This document shows, one piece after another, positions 48,829-61,138 of a stretch of DNA of 64,000 nucleotides; position 1 is the stretch's first letter, and each line of letters begins with the position of its first letter. The position numbers and the translations under genes were made by a program. The notes under the pieces were generated by a model. The model saw only the letters and a list, made by a program, of their open reading frames with translations. It did no database searches and had not been told where the DNA came from. This stretch comes from Rhypophila decipiens (taxonomy: Eukaryota > Ascomycota > Sordariomycetes > Sordariales > Naviculisporaceae), in NCBI GenBank assembly GCA_033297075.1, contig MU858167.1, forward strand, positions 52,786 to 116,785, read 5' to 3'.

Positions 48829-50653
48829 TCAAGATCCCATCTGAGACGTATCCTTAACCCACCCCGGCACATCATCAAACTCGCCAGGCGGATCAAGCGA
48901 GTCGCCAGCCTCATAAGCAGCGGCATCCTCGTCGAAACCCTCCTTCAGCCGATCGACGATGCTCTGGTACGGATTCGGCCAGCCGGCCTTGACGGGGTCG
49001 CCGTTGTACTTCTTGGTCCCCTCGATGACGAACAACTGCTGCTGGTGGGCGATGAAACCATTGAGCAAGCCCGCATACCTCATTGAGGCTATGCGGTCTT
49101 CGATCAGGCTCAAGTTCGGCTGCATGTTGCCAAAGATGAGCCCTTCGAATGGTTTCAGCCGCCGGGGCTGGCCCGAGGGGGGCGGGACGAGAGCCATACC
49201 ACCCTCGGCTGCCGCACTATTAGTGACGGCCTTCATCAAGAGGGCGTTGCCCTGCAGGGTGGCGCGCTTGGGTGCCGGCGCTCGCTTCGGGTTAGGCGTG
49301 AAACCCTCGAGGAGTTTCTGGACGTAGGCAGCGCCCGCCACGACGTGATCGAACGAGAGCGAGGGTGCCCCCTGGCCTGTTGATAAGCCAGCTTGCCTGG
49401 CCAGTATGAAGATCTTGCGCGTGAAGGAGCGCCAGACCAGGGGTCGGAGGCGGCTGATGATGAGGAGGTATGCTCCATTGGCGCATAGCCACTCTTTGTG
49501 GCGGTTGGCCGCTTTGAGGAACTGGTCCATGTTCCCTGCCCGGATGGCGAGGCAGATGGGCAGGTAGATCTCTGCGAAGCCTGTAGCCTCGGGCCGGCTG
49601 AGGAGGGTTTGGGATGGGAATCTCGCCAAAAGGAGGTTGGTCGGGACCCAAAACCGAAGGATCTGTCGGCGATGCTTTAAGAATTGGGGCGGGCACTGTC
49701 GGTCGGCCTCCTGAAATGCCAGGTTCGCACGCCAATAATCACCCTGAAAGAAGTAGAACCGGCCTAGGTAATAGAGAAACGTGACCCGCTGGGATGCTGG
49801 GTATAAAGAGAGGGCCGGCCCGGTTGAAGCAATGTTTGTGAGCATCTGGGTTGCGAGGTTCTCTTTTTGGCACTGGTGACTGAGTTAGAAGGACATTGAT
49901 TCCCCAGGGCATCGGCAGCGTCGGTACATACAGCAAATAATAGCTTGAGGGTCAGGTTGGCAAAGAGGTATACTGCCACTTTCTTTCCCTTGGGAGTCGA
50001 CCATCTGGTGCTGGATCGATCTGTGAGGCAGGAGGTGAACATCTTTTGGATGATGTCGGCTGCCATTTCGACGATAGACTTGCTTTCACCACCCTCATCG
50101 CCTATTGTGACAGCACTGCTCAACTGGGCGGCGAGCTCTGGCGTTGAGTCGATCTTCATGACCACTTTGGACAAGGCCGTGGAGAGCGACATGCTCGTCT
50201 GGAGCAGCATGACACCATAAGTTGGATTAGCGAGGGCATTTGCGCAGCCGCTGGAAACTTGTTAGCAAAGTGTGTTTTGGATCAAGATTATAAGCTGGGA
50301 CTGCGCAAGAAGGCGACTTACTTGATCAAGCCGCTGAGCTTGACGTGAAGTCTGCCGATGTCGCGGAAGTCGATGTCGCGCCAGTATTCGAGAAAGTCCA
50401 CCACGAATGAGTTGAAGCCCGGCCAAGGGGAGCCTTTGCCTTCTTGCACGTTGTCTTCCTCAGGAAGGCACTTGTCGACCATCTTTCCCAGTGAATCTTT
50501 GGAAGGCGGGAACGACGTCTTGAGTTCCTGGGCTAGCTGATAGTAGATTGCCGGAGCGGTGTCCTCGACCACAAAATTCTTGCATAGCTCATCGCCATTT
50601 TGGGCCAAGACATGGCCTCGAATGCCTGTGAGGAACTGCACAACCAGAGCCAT
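48829..50653 (-). CDS. csn12: PCI-domain protein of the Csn12/Thp1/PCID2 type
   Basis: PCI-fold scaffold related to yeast Csn12 and Thp1 and animal PCID2, linked to mRNA export/splicing complexes and named in fungi after the COP9 signalosome. Exons complement(48829..49872, 49932..50250, 50322..50653) give 564 aa. Conserved blocks are LYPASQRVTFLYYLGRFYFFQGDYWRANLAFQEA, YLPICLAIRAGNM and the PCI winged-helix part near the C terminus (IEDRIASMRYAGLLNGFIAHQQQLFVI). Joins read GLINGCANALANPTYG and LLFACQKENLATQML. The protein is about 100 residues longer than yeast Csn12; extra length lies in an insert with KRAPAPKRATLQGNALLMKAV and in a C-terminal acidic tail. Which paralogue (Csn12 or Thp1) cannot be settled from one sequence. 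Confidence 0.88.
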
Positions 50654-51215
50654 TGTCGTGATATGAGACGCGAAATGGTTGATTGACTTGAGCGAGTTAA
50701 AAGGGTCAACGGTATATATAGATTCGGAGCTAGGAAGGTTTGAATAGATAAAGAAGTGAGAAACCGGCCAGCGGTATGTGAAGCATAGAAATAGAGTGTG
50801 CCGGATGGCCAAGCTAAGAGACTTTCGGTAAGAGTATCTCAAAACAAATGTTGTCGAATTGTGTGATGTAGGTTCGTTGAGAAGTGTGGGTGGCAGAGGA
50901 ATGTGAGAATTGATGGCCACTTATACCCAAATCCGTCTGATCTTTGGACTGTCGAGGTGAATTACAGCTCAGTGAACAATAGCAAGCAGTGTAGTCAGAA
51001 CCAGCTGGCAAGTGTTGGCGAACTGGATTACCGGCCCGCCACACAGGGAATCCCCACCTACCTGAAGTGAAAATTGCGAGTTAAAAACGGACGAAGTACA
51101 CCACAACAATGAGCTGTAATAATGAACAGTTTCCAATTGATACACCAGACGAAATATATACAAAAGTGATCCAACAATCAATTCATATAGCAGGCAATTT
51201 CGCTCTCGTGTCTCA
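50654..51215. other. Intergenic, thiolase 3' side / csn12-like 5' side
   Basis: 562 bp between two minus-strand genes; should contain the csn12-like promoter and the thiolase 3' end. No gene seen. Confidence 0.4.
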
Positions 51216-52650
<1,435 letters not shown>

Positions 52651-54917
52651 GCTGAAGTACAACTGAAACAAATGAGGTGACTGGAGCTCAAGTTGGAAAG
52701 CGAAGCAGATTCAAGAACGACGATAAACAAAATCGAGATGGGAATCAAGAAAGAGAATTGCGATTTACAAGCAGATTTTAGCTGGAATAAGAAAAATGCA
52801 ATGCCAGGAGGTTGGAGGGCAACGAAAGACCAAAGCACAAATTCCATCCTCGGGTCAGCGGCGAGCCCATCAAAGACAATGACGGCACATGTCGGCTTGT
52901 GACGGCCAGGTGGAGAATAAACCGGGGAAGCCCCTCCTCCCCGCTAAACTCACCTGGCCAAGCCACATCCGGAAGCTCGGATTCTGATATGGAGTCGCCG
53001 TTTGTGTACCCATTCCCTTGTGTGTATTGGACTATTTGAGTAGGGAGCACGCAGTTGAAATCTTGGAGTCGTTCTATAACGACAAGGTAAAATTGGATTG
53101 TGTTGGGTATACTTTAAGCCATAATATATGTAAAAGTGAGGGCACCTTTTCCGCTGAACAAATGCACCTCATCCGTCGGCGTAACTTGATAACGTCACAT
53201 ACGCGCTATAACATATGCAGAATACTGCTTCCAGGTCAAGGTAGTTAACTGCCCGGCATGATTACAACACCTGTATAGTGTAACGGATGAATATGCCCTC
53301 ACGTGTGATAATGGACCGTTCCGTTCTGGCATCGTAAACTACATGACCCCGCCGGTTTCCATCTGGGCTGACAGCACGAGCTGATGCTTCGCACTAGACG
53401 TGTATCCGTACTAAACCGTATTACACCTGTATGTTGTAATAGGTATTGATGATTTGGACGGTACGGGTAGCTGTCAGGCTAACCAAGTGCCGGCTAACCA
53501 CTTAGACGAGTGTGACAAGACCTATCTAATGTTCTCTTTGCAATGTCAAGGTTCTCGAAACCCAACGCACTTATGAGAGAGTATTTCTAGGAGCCGCCGG
53601 GTGCCGAAACGCGACAAGTGTGTTGGTTTGCCACCGCCTTCAATGTGTACAACGCGAAAAATGGATCCCGTTGCAGGTGATTTCTCAGCTAGCACTACCA
53701 TGCTGGGTTGGGGGGTCCGGCAACATATATCCAGCATGGTCCTATAAGCATATTCCGCCTACAACAGAGGTACTTTTTCATAAGTATTACATTGGCGGTA
53801 GAGCTGGTCACTCTATTACTTTACAACATGCTGTTTTGGCTTTAATAGCATATTATATTACAAGCCTTAGCGCAACCCCCATTTCCGGCCAAAAATGGCC
53901 ATATAGCTATAAGACTTGCAATTTAATATGGTGTTAAAGCTAAAACATACTTTTCTAGCTATAACATGCTTTTTTAACCATATTTTAAATAGCCAAACCA
54001 GCAAAAAAGTCAATCCCTACCCCAATTAACCTTGTTCCACCCTACTTTTTAAGTGGGGAATAAAGGTCAATTGAAGTAACGATTTACTTAGCCCATAGTC
54101 ATATACAGTCAAGTCAGTTGTATACGAAGAAAAGTGGGTCACATTGAATTGAAAAGGGAGGTCATGAGTGCAATTGGAATACTGTAAATTGAGCTATAGA
54201 AGACTATTTAACTATTTACGGGCGCACGTGCGAGGAGGAGCCGAAAGTGAGGTTATATTGAGAGGAATACGCTTATAGAAGTGCTGGAAATAGCGGGTGC
54301 ACAAGCGATTTGAATGGAATAGTCTGTTGTTTGCTGGAAATAGCGGGTGTGTGAGCGATTTGAATAGAAAAGTCTATCGCAAAATGGGAAAATCTATTAT
54401 ATGGAAAACAGGATGTTTTAGAAAATATACTAAAAACAGACGTAGTTCAAAAAACATGAGGTTCAACGAACATAATGGCCACCACGTAACAGGAGTTAGC
54501 ACCTTAACAGATTGAAGGCAGTCTTTTCCGGCCATTTTACCACTTTTCGCAGCCAACAGGCTTATAGTTACATGTTGCCGGATGGGGTGCTCCCTCCAGG
54601 GTAACAAGCTTTCAGCGCAGGTTTCACTGCACGTGCCCTGTATGACAACTCTCTGACACTGGGCTGATTGGCCAACATCATCAATCTCGTTGACCAAGCA
54701 TACAATGTATCCCAACTGAAATCGTTTGTCACCTCTGTTCCGCTTTCCACCTACACTTGAACGAACAACTCCACATCTTCCCTGCCACCGCTTTTGCTGC
54801 TACCATCCGGGGATCGCCATCCAACATCCTAGATTCGCGATCGATCACCATACCGTCCGTCTTTCTGAACACTTCTTTGACACGGTCCGCCAGTCATCGC
54901 CGTGATACACCGCTACA
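52651..54917. other. 2.3 kb divergent intergenic region, thiolase / rad6, with AT-rich patch
   Basis: Contains the two promoters. The middle (about 53740-54460) is distinctly AT-rich with repeated AGCTATAA, ACATGCT and TTTAA words, unlike the flanks. This may be the remnant of a decayed repeat. A 44-bp near-duplicate pair lies at its right end. No supported gene. Confidence 0.5.
54282..54375 (+). repeat. Direct repeat, two 44-bp copies at 50-bp spacing
   Basis: Copies at 54282-54325 and 54332-54375 share the core TGCTGGAAATAGCGGGTG, then AGCGATTTGAAT and AGTCT. Differences are few and mostly transitions (CA to TG, G to A), a pattern expected after RIP-like mutation but not proof of it. Confidence 0.85.
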
Positions 54918-55569
54918 ATGTCGACCGCTGCTCGTCGTCGTCTCATGCGAGACTTCAAGGTGAGAATGCTCACATAGTTGCCTTGGGCTCTTCATCGATT
55001 TTCTTACTGATGTCTTCCTCGTCCAGCGGATGCAAACCGATCCTCCAGCTGGAGTTTCTGCTTCACCAGTTCCCGACAATGTCATGACATGGTACGAACA
55101 CCTCGTGCACATCCCAATAACAACGAGCCTCGATCGTTTCTAACTCGAACCCTACTAGGAACGCCGTCATTATCGGCCCTGCGGACACCCCTTTCGAAGA
55201 CGGAACGTTTAGACTTGTTATGCACTTTGAAGAACAATACCCGAATAAACCGCCCTCTGTTAAATTTATCAGCCAAATGTTCCATCCAAATGTATATGCC
55301 ACCGGTGAGCTTTGCTTGGATATTCTCCAGAATCGTTGGAGTCCGACTTATGATGTGGCTGCTGTTTTGACCAGCATTCAAAGGTAATAATGACTGCCCA
55401 TACCTAAATTTTGGACCAGAAGACTGACAGCCGAATGTTTTCAAGTCTGCTCAACGACCCAAATACCGGATCGCCCGCCAACGTCGAAGCGTCAAATCTA
55501 TACAAGGACAACCGCAAAGAGTATACCAAGCGAGTGCGGGAGACAGTTGAGAAGAGCTGGGAAGACTGA
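54918..55569 (+). CDS. rad6: Ubiquitin-conjugating enzyme E2 Rad6
   Basis: E2 enzyme that monoubiquitinates PCNA (with Rad18) and histone H2B (with Bre1); acts in post-replication repair and chromatin control. Exons 54918..54959, 55027..55091, 55159..55383 and 55446..55569 give 151 aa. The UBC fold is complete: [21 protein letters not shown], the WNAVIIGP join across intron 2, [16 protein letters not shown] with the active Cys88, and [17 protein letters not shown]. The protein ends KSWED without the polyacidic tail of yeast Rad6, as in other filamentous fungi and animals. The matching Neurospora gene is mus-8. The start codon context is CTACAATGTC. Confidence 0.96.
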
Positions 55570-56884
55570 ACAAGAACCACAAAGGCATATTTATTTATAC
55601 GGGGAGGAGCACGCTATGGACGACTCCTCACAAGACGCTGCTCGAGCCAAGGCACCGGCCATCCCCGTTGTGAAGGTTTACGCGTATGGAGGGGCAGAGA
55701 ACATGGAAGCACGGCGAACTGGAGTTTTTCGGCGTTCCGGGTTTCCGGGCAATATGGATTTGTTTGAGTGGTGTGTGGCGGGCACAGCATAAGAAAGGTT
55801 ATATTATTATTCAGGCGTTAGTCATCTTGTTATGGGGTAAACTTTTTTGAAATTTTCTCTCCATCTCGCAACAAGGCACGAGGATGCGGTCGAGTGAGGG
55901 ATCGGATGTTGGATCTTATGGCCGAGGAGGGCGATGGCGGGGTTGGCTGTCATCAACGCTGCATTCTCTTTCAGGGTAGCCCGTAATGTTTGGGGGCCCA
56001 CATCTTATCGATATATAATACGATACTTTCACTTGGGACATTCCGGTTTCTACCTCCACGTAAATGCACTCCTTTGCGTCTACTGGTGGGTCAGTTATCT
56101 GTATTATTCAATACGTTGGAGTTTTAAAATCAGTTAGAGGAGCCCAATCTCTGATATGTGCGATGAGGATGACGAAATAAGGAGACTCCCTTGATATGAA
56201 TCGCGGTGTGATCTGCTGTGGCGCTTTATCGAGGTTGCATAGCGAGCCCAATCTGCCGTTAATTTGACTTTAGCCCCTGTGCCTGGGCCTTCGGTAGACT
56301 GTGGACGCTGCCGAGCCTATCAGAGACGGCGGCGCGCGTGAAACACCGCCTAAGTACAGCGCGGATTTGGCGGGCTAGCGCGTCATTCACCACTTGACTT
56401 GCCAAATGGCACCTGTCGTGGGAAAGATCCAAACACCACACACAAAAAGAAGCAAGTCCACGCAGACTTTCAGTCACTTCACAACTCTCCTTTGGTTAAC
56501 TCCGTGCGCCTGATTGTTCAAAACCCCGCGTAAGCTTTTGCCATTCTCAACGGCCCGGCCAACGTACCTGGATTTTACTTTTCGCGATTGTGGGAATTTC
56601 TTGTATACTAGGCATCCTTGATACCCATTCCCCCGCCTGATTCAGGACCCGCTGCTGCCCGTTCGTCTCTCCAGCACGCCTTGGAGGGTCCAGTCACTCG
56701 TTCAGTTCTGCGACCGCCAACCCACTCTCCGACAGATCACCCACCTCCCGTCTTTTGGTCAGTTTACGCCTTGCTCGAACCGCGGAAAAGGAACCGAATC
56801 TTCCAAACTCTCTTTTTCAACTGCAACTGTCTTCATTCCTTTTCATGATAGTGCGCTGCCCGGCGCTGGAAGGGGTCTGCAGTC
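55570..56884. other. Intergenic, rad6 3' side to kinesin-1 5' leader
   Basis: 1.3 kb. The last 250 bp are C/T-rich leader-like sequence. Short frames carry no recognised product, and nothing suggests an RNA gene. Confidence 0.4.
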
Positions 56885-59845
56885 ATGTCGAGCGCGAATA
56901 GCATCAAGGTCGTCGCGCGGTTTCGACCGCAAAATAAAGTTGAGATCGGCTCCGGCGGCCAGCCGATCGTCAGATTCGATGGCGACGATACATGCACAAT
57001 AGATGTGAGTGTTTCTCCAGCCCTGGTTACGGTCGTACTACGTCCATGCAATGCAGCAAGGCTGCGAATGTTTTTCGCTTCGCTTTGCTGACGCGCCTGA
57101 AATCTCCAGTCCCGTGAAGCGCAAGGCTCCTTCACATTTGATCGAGTATTTGATATGTCATGCAAGCAATCCGACATTTTCGACTTCTCCATCAAACCGA
57201 CAGTCGACGACATCCTCAACGGCTACAATGGCACCGTCTTCGCCTACGGCCAGACCGGTGCTGGCAAGTCCTACACGATGATGGGCACGAGTATAGACGA
57301 TCTTGAGGGAAGGGGTGTCATTCCGAGAATAGTCGAACAGATTTTCGCCAGCATTCTGTCCAGTACAGCAAATATCGAGTACACCGTCCGTGTTAGCTAC
57401 ATGGAAATCTACATGGAACGCATTCGCGATCTCCTCATGCCACGAAACGACAATCTGCCCGTCCACGAGGAGAAGAACCGCGGTGTGTATGTAAAAGGCC
57501 TGACGGAGTTATACGTGTCAAGCGTCCAGGAGGTATACGAGATAATGCGGAGGGGTGGAGATGCAAGAGCTGTAGCAGCCACCAACATGAACCAAGAGTC
57601 GTCCCGCTCGCACTCCATTTTCGTCATTACTATTACCCAAAAGAATGTCGAGACCGGATCGGCCAAGAGCGGCCAGCTTTTCCTGGTCGATCTGGCCGGT
57701 AGCGAAAAAGTCGGCAAGACGGGTGCCAGTGGCCAGACGCTGGAGGAAGCGAAAAAGATCAACAAGAGTTTGAGCGCCTTGGGCATGGTCATCAACGCTC
57801 TAACTGACGGAAAATCGTCACATATTCCATACCGTGACTCGAAATTAACCCGCATATTACAAGAATCTCTTGGTGGTAACAGTCGGACCACCTTGATCAT
57901 CAACTGCTCCCCGAGTAGTTACAACGATGCCGAAACTCTCAGCACACTCCGTTTCGGTATGCGAGCCAAGTCAATCAAGAACAAAGCCAAGGTCAACGCG
58001 GAACTCAGCCCGGCCGAGCTCAAATCGATGCTTGCCAAGTCCAAAACTCAAATTATGACCTTCGAGAAGTATATTGTCAGCTTGGAAGGAGAGGTACAGA
58101 TCTGGCGCTCCGGAGACACAGTTCCCAGGGAGAACTGGGTGCCACCCCTCGGTTCCGACGGTGTGGCCGGAGCAAAGGCCGAGGCCAAGCCGGCTCGGCC
58201 GTCCACTCCTTCTCGACTACTTCCCGAAAACAGAGCTGAAACGCCGGCCATCTCAGATAGGGCTGGAACTCCAAGCCTGCCACTTGACAAGGACGAGAGA
58301 GAAGAATTTCTCCGTCGCGAGAATGAGCTTCAAGATCAGATCGCCGAGAAGGAGTCGTTGGCAGCCGGTGTGGAGAGACAATTACGAGAGACGAGAGAAG
58401 AACTTGCCATCATTAAAGAGCATGATGGGAAGCTTGGAAAAGAGAATGAACGGTTAGTAAGCGAGTCCAATGAGTTCAAAATGCAACTGGAGAGGCTGGC
58501 CTTTGAAAACAAGGAAGCGCAAATCACAATAGACGGCCTCAAGGATGCGAACACGGAGCTCACGGCCGAGTTGGATGAAGTCAAACAACAAATGCTCGAC
58601 ATGAAGATGAGTGCCAAGGAGACTAGTGCGGTGTTGGATGAGAAGGAGAAGAAGAAGGCGGAGAAAATGGCCAAGATGATGGCCGGATTTGATCTCACTG
58701 GCGATATATTCAGCGAAAACGAGCGTTCTATTTCGGACGCCATCGCGCAACTAGACGCCCTGTATGAAATCAGCTCGACTGGCGATCCTGTACCGCCTGA
58801 TGATATCAAGGCGCTGAAGGAGAAGTTGTTGGAGACGCAGGGCTTTGTACGACAGGCAGAGCTCGCTTCGTTTAGCGTCGCCACAAGTGAAGCAGAGATT
58901 CGCAAGCGGGCTGAGCTGGAGGCTCGGTTAGCGGCCCTCCAACAAGAGCACGAGGAAATTCTCACCAGAAGCCTCGGTGAACAGGACGCCGAAGAGGTAA
59001 AAGCCCGTCTTGCGAAGCTGCTCTCGGACAAGTCCACCGCCCAGGTTGAACTTGTGGAAGGGCTAAAGGCGGACATTACTCTCAAGACGTCGGAGAATGA
59101 GCGGCTCAAGGCACTCGTGGACGACCTCCAGAACCGGGTCAAGACCAGCGGGCCCACGGTGGCCATGGCAAACGGCAAGACAGCCCAGCAGCAGCTGGCC
59201 GAGTTTGATGTCATGAAGAAGAGTCTGATGCGTGATCTGCAAAACCGCTGCGAGCGCGTCGTCGAGTTGGAGATCTCGCTCGACGAGACACGCGAGCAGT
59301 ACAACAATGTGCTTCGTAGCACCAACAACCGTGCCCAGCAGAAGAAGATGGCGTTCCTGGAGCGCAACCTCGAGCAGCTGACACAAGTCCAGCGACAGCT
59401 CGTTGAGCAGAACTCGACGCTCAAGAAGGAGGTGGCCATCGCGGAGAGGAAGCTGATTGCTCGCAATGAACGGATCCAGAGTTTGGAGAGTCTGCTCCAG
59501 GAAAGCCAGGAGAAGATGGCACAAGCCAATCACAAGTATGTCACATCCCCATTCCAATTTCCATCAAAGACACGCACAAGCAACAGTGCTAACCCCCTCT
59601 TTTCTTGCAACACTAGATTCGAAGTACAACTAGCAGCCGTCAAGGACCGGCTCGAGGCCGCCAAGGCAGGAAGCACGAGGGGCCTGGGCTCGCCGACAGG
59701 AATGGGCGGCTTCAACATCGGAAGCAGGATCGCGAAACCCCTCCGCGGCGGCGGTGCCGAGGCGGCAGCGGCCAACCCTACCATTGTAAATCTGCAGAAC
59801 CCGTCGGAGAATAAGAGGTCGAGCTGGTTCTTCCAGAAGTCCTGA
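56885..59845 (+). CDS. kin1: Conventional kinesin (kinesin-1) heavy chain
   Basis: Plus-end microtubule motor moving vesicles and other cargo along hyphae; close to Neurospora NKIN. Exons 56885..57004, 57110..59535 and 59617..59845 give 924 aa. The motor domain (1 to about 330) has the P-loop GQTGAGKS (87-94), switch I NQESSRSHS and switch II DLAGSEKVGKTG. Exon 1 joins as CTIDSREAQGSFTF. The neck and stalk are coiled coil from about 335 to 850, with proline-rich hinges (RPSTPSRLLPENRAETPA). The tail has the autoinhibitory IAK motif (SRIAKPLRGGG, about 887-889) and ends RSSWFFQKS. Intron 2 (59536..59616) joins NHKFEVQLAAVKDRL. As in fungal kinesin-1, no light-chain requirement is expected. Confidence 0.97.
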
Positions 59846-61138
59846 TGATGATTTTTTTATTAAAAAAACCCGACAATAAACAATTTGGGTTACAAAGAGA
59901 GACATATCTGGTATAGGGATGGAAAGCAATGGATGGGGAATGGGAAGAAGGTCTTGCATGCATGGTCGATACACACTCCTATCCAATTCAGTCAAATCAG
60001 ACAATTGAAATGAATATGTACAATGTTTTGAGAAAGATTTCTTTTATTCTTTCCTCTTCTCTCCCCTTTCTGGATCATCGTCGTCCTTTTGATGGCTGGT
60101 TGGTATGGTACAGGCTGCAATGGTATTGTTTGCTATTCTGGAGCTGGTTCTTGTTCATTCATACCTATGCTAGAGTACAGTATTAAAGGGGCTCGCTCCT
60201 ATGGTGTTTTGGCACTTTCTTCTTCTTTATGTCTCAGTGTCAGCATCATGTTTAGACTTTTTATTTTACACCTCGAGCCGTTTACCTCTTGTTTCAGTTT
60301 CAGTTTCAGTTCATGCTCTGTGTTGGCTATTTTGTAGAGAGCTCGGCTTGGTACTGATGTGTAGGGGTAGGGATAAGATTACAAGGAGAGGAGCTCTCTG
60401 TTGAGACCGAAACTTGATCTGGTCATGTTTGTAGGATTGAGTTTGAGGTTCTGAGTAATGCTTTTATTCTTATTTTGGCTTCATTCATCTTTGTCATTGT
60501 TGAGGTAGAGGCCGAATTCCCAGTCTTTTTTACTGATAGCAAGGGTTAGGGCAGGTGGACATGATAAACCTCACTCGTCGCGCGAGTGCAACCTGGGACC
60601 CAGTCGGCTAGGTTACAGTTGGGGACAAACAAATCTGATTGTATTCTGTGCTTGGTATCAATATATAGAAAGCTCTCAAGATGAACATTGCATACATAGG
60701 AAAGAGAGGTTGATAATCAAACAGATATTCCAGCCAAAAAGAAAAGTCCTAAAGGGAAGACATCACCCTTATTCGCCATTATCCAACATAAACATGCTTA
60801 TCTGTCATTCTTCCTTCATATATAACAAGAAAAAAGGCGCGAGTGGTGGGGGCACTCTGGTCTCGAGCAATACAACGTCCGCTCATAGTATATGCCTCGC
60901 AGATCTCGGGTTTGGGGGTTCCTGGTGGTCGGAAATGCATGACTGTTGTCTTACCTCTCGGCACAAGACAAATGCTGGACTAGTGTCTTGTGCTGAGAGG
61001 CAAGACAACCGTCATGCATTTCCGACCCAAGAACTCCCAAACATAAGGTCTGCGAGGCATTGCCTGCCTTAACTAGAATCACATCTGGAACATCTAGAGC
61101 TCCACGCCAAACGTCACCTCATCATCCCTGCCGCCCGT
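59846..61138. other. Convergent intergenic region, kinesin-1 / multipass membrane gene
   Basis: 1.29 kb between convergent stop codons. T-rich 3' UTR-like sequence fills the first 600 bp. A long imperfect inverted repeat (listed separately) lies 80 bp from the stop codon of the minus-strand gene. No protein-coding gene is supported. Confidence 0.5.
60893..61059. repeat. Long inverted repeat (foldback) with 13-nt loop
   Basis: Left arm 60893-60970 (78 nt) and right arm 60984-61059 (76 nt) are reverse complements at about 86 percent by hand alignment, with nine mismatches and one 2-nt gap. The spacer AATGCTGGACTAG is 13 nt. The longest uninterrupted pairing is 17 bp around GTCGGAAATGCATGAC. 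RNA from either strand would fold into one long stem. Most mismatches are transitions, so many become G-U wobble pairs in RNA from one strand. It may be a foldback/MITE-type element or a precursor of small RNAs; no coding role is apparent. Confidence 0.9.

Noticed and set aside
58336..59529. 397-codon open frame antisense to kinesin-1
   Set aside because: It lies wholly within the coiled-coil coding region; Leu/Glu/Lys codon bias on the sense strand leaves the antisense open with Ser/Leu-rich nonsense. No domain is visible.
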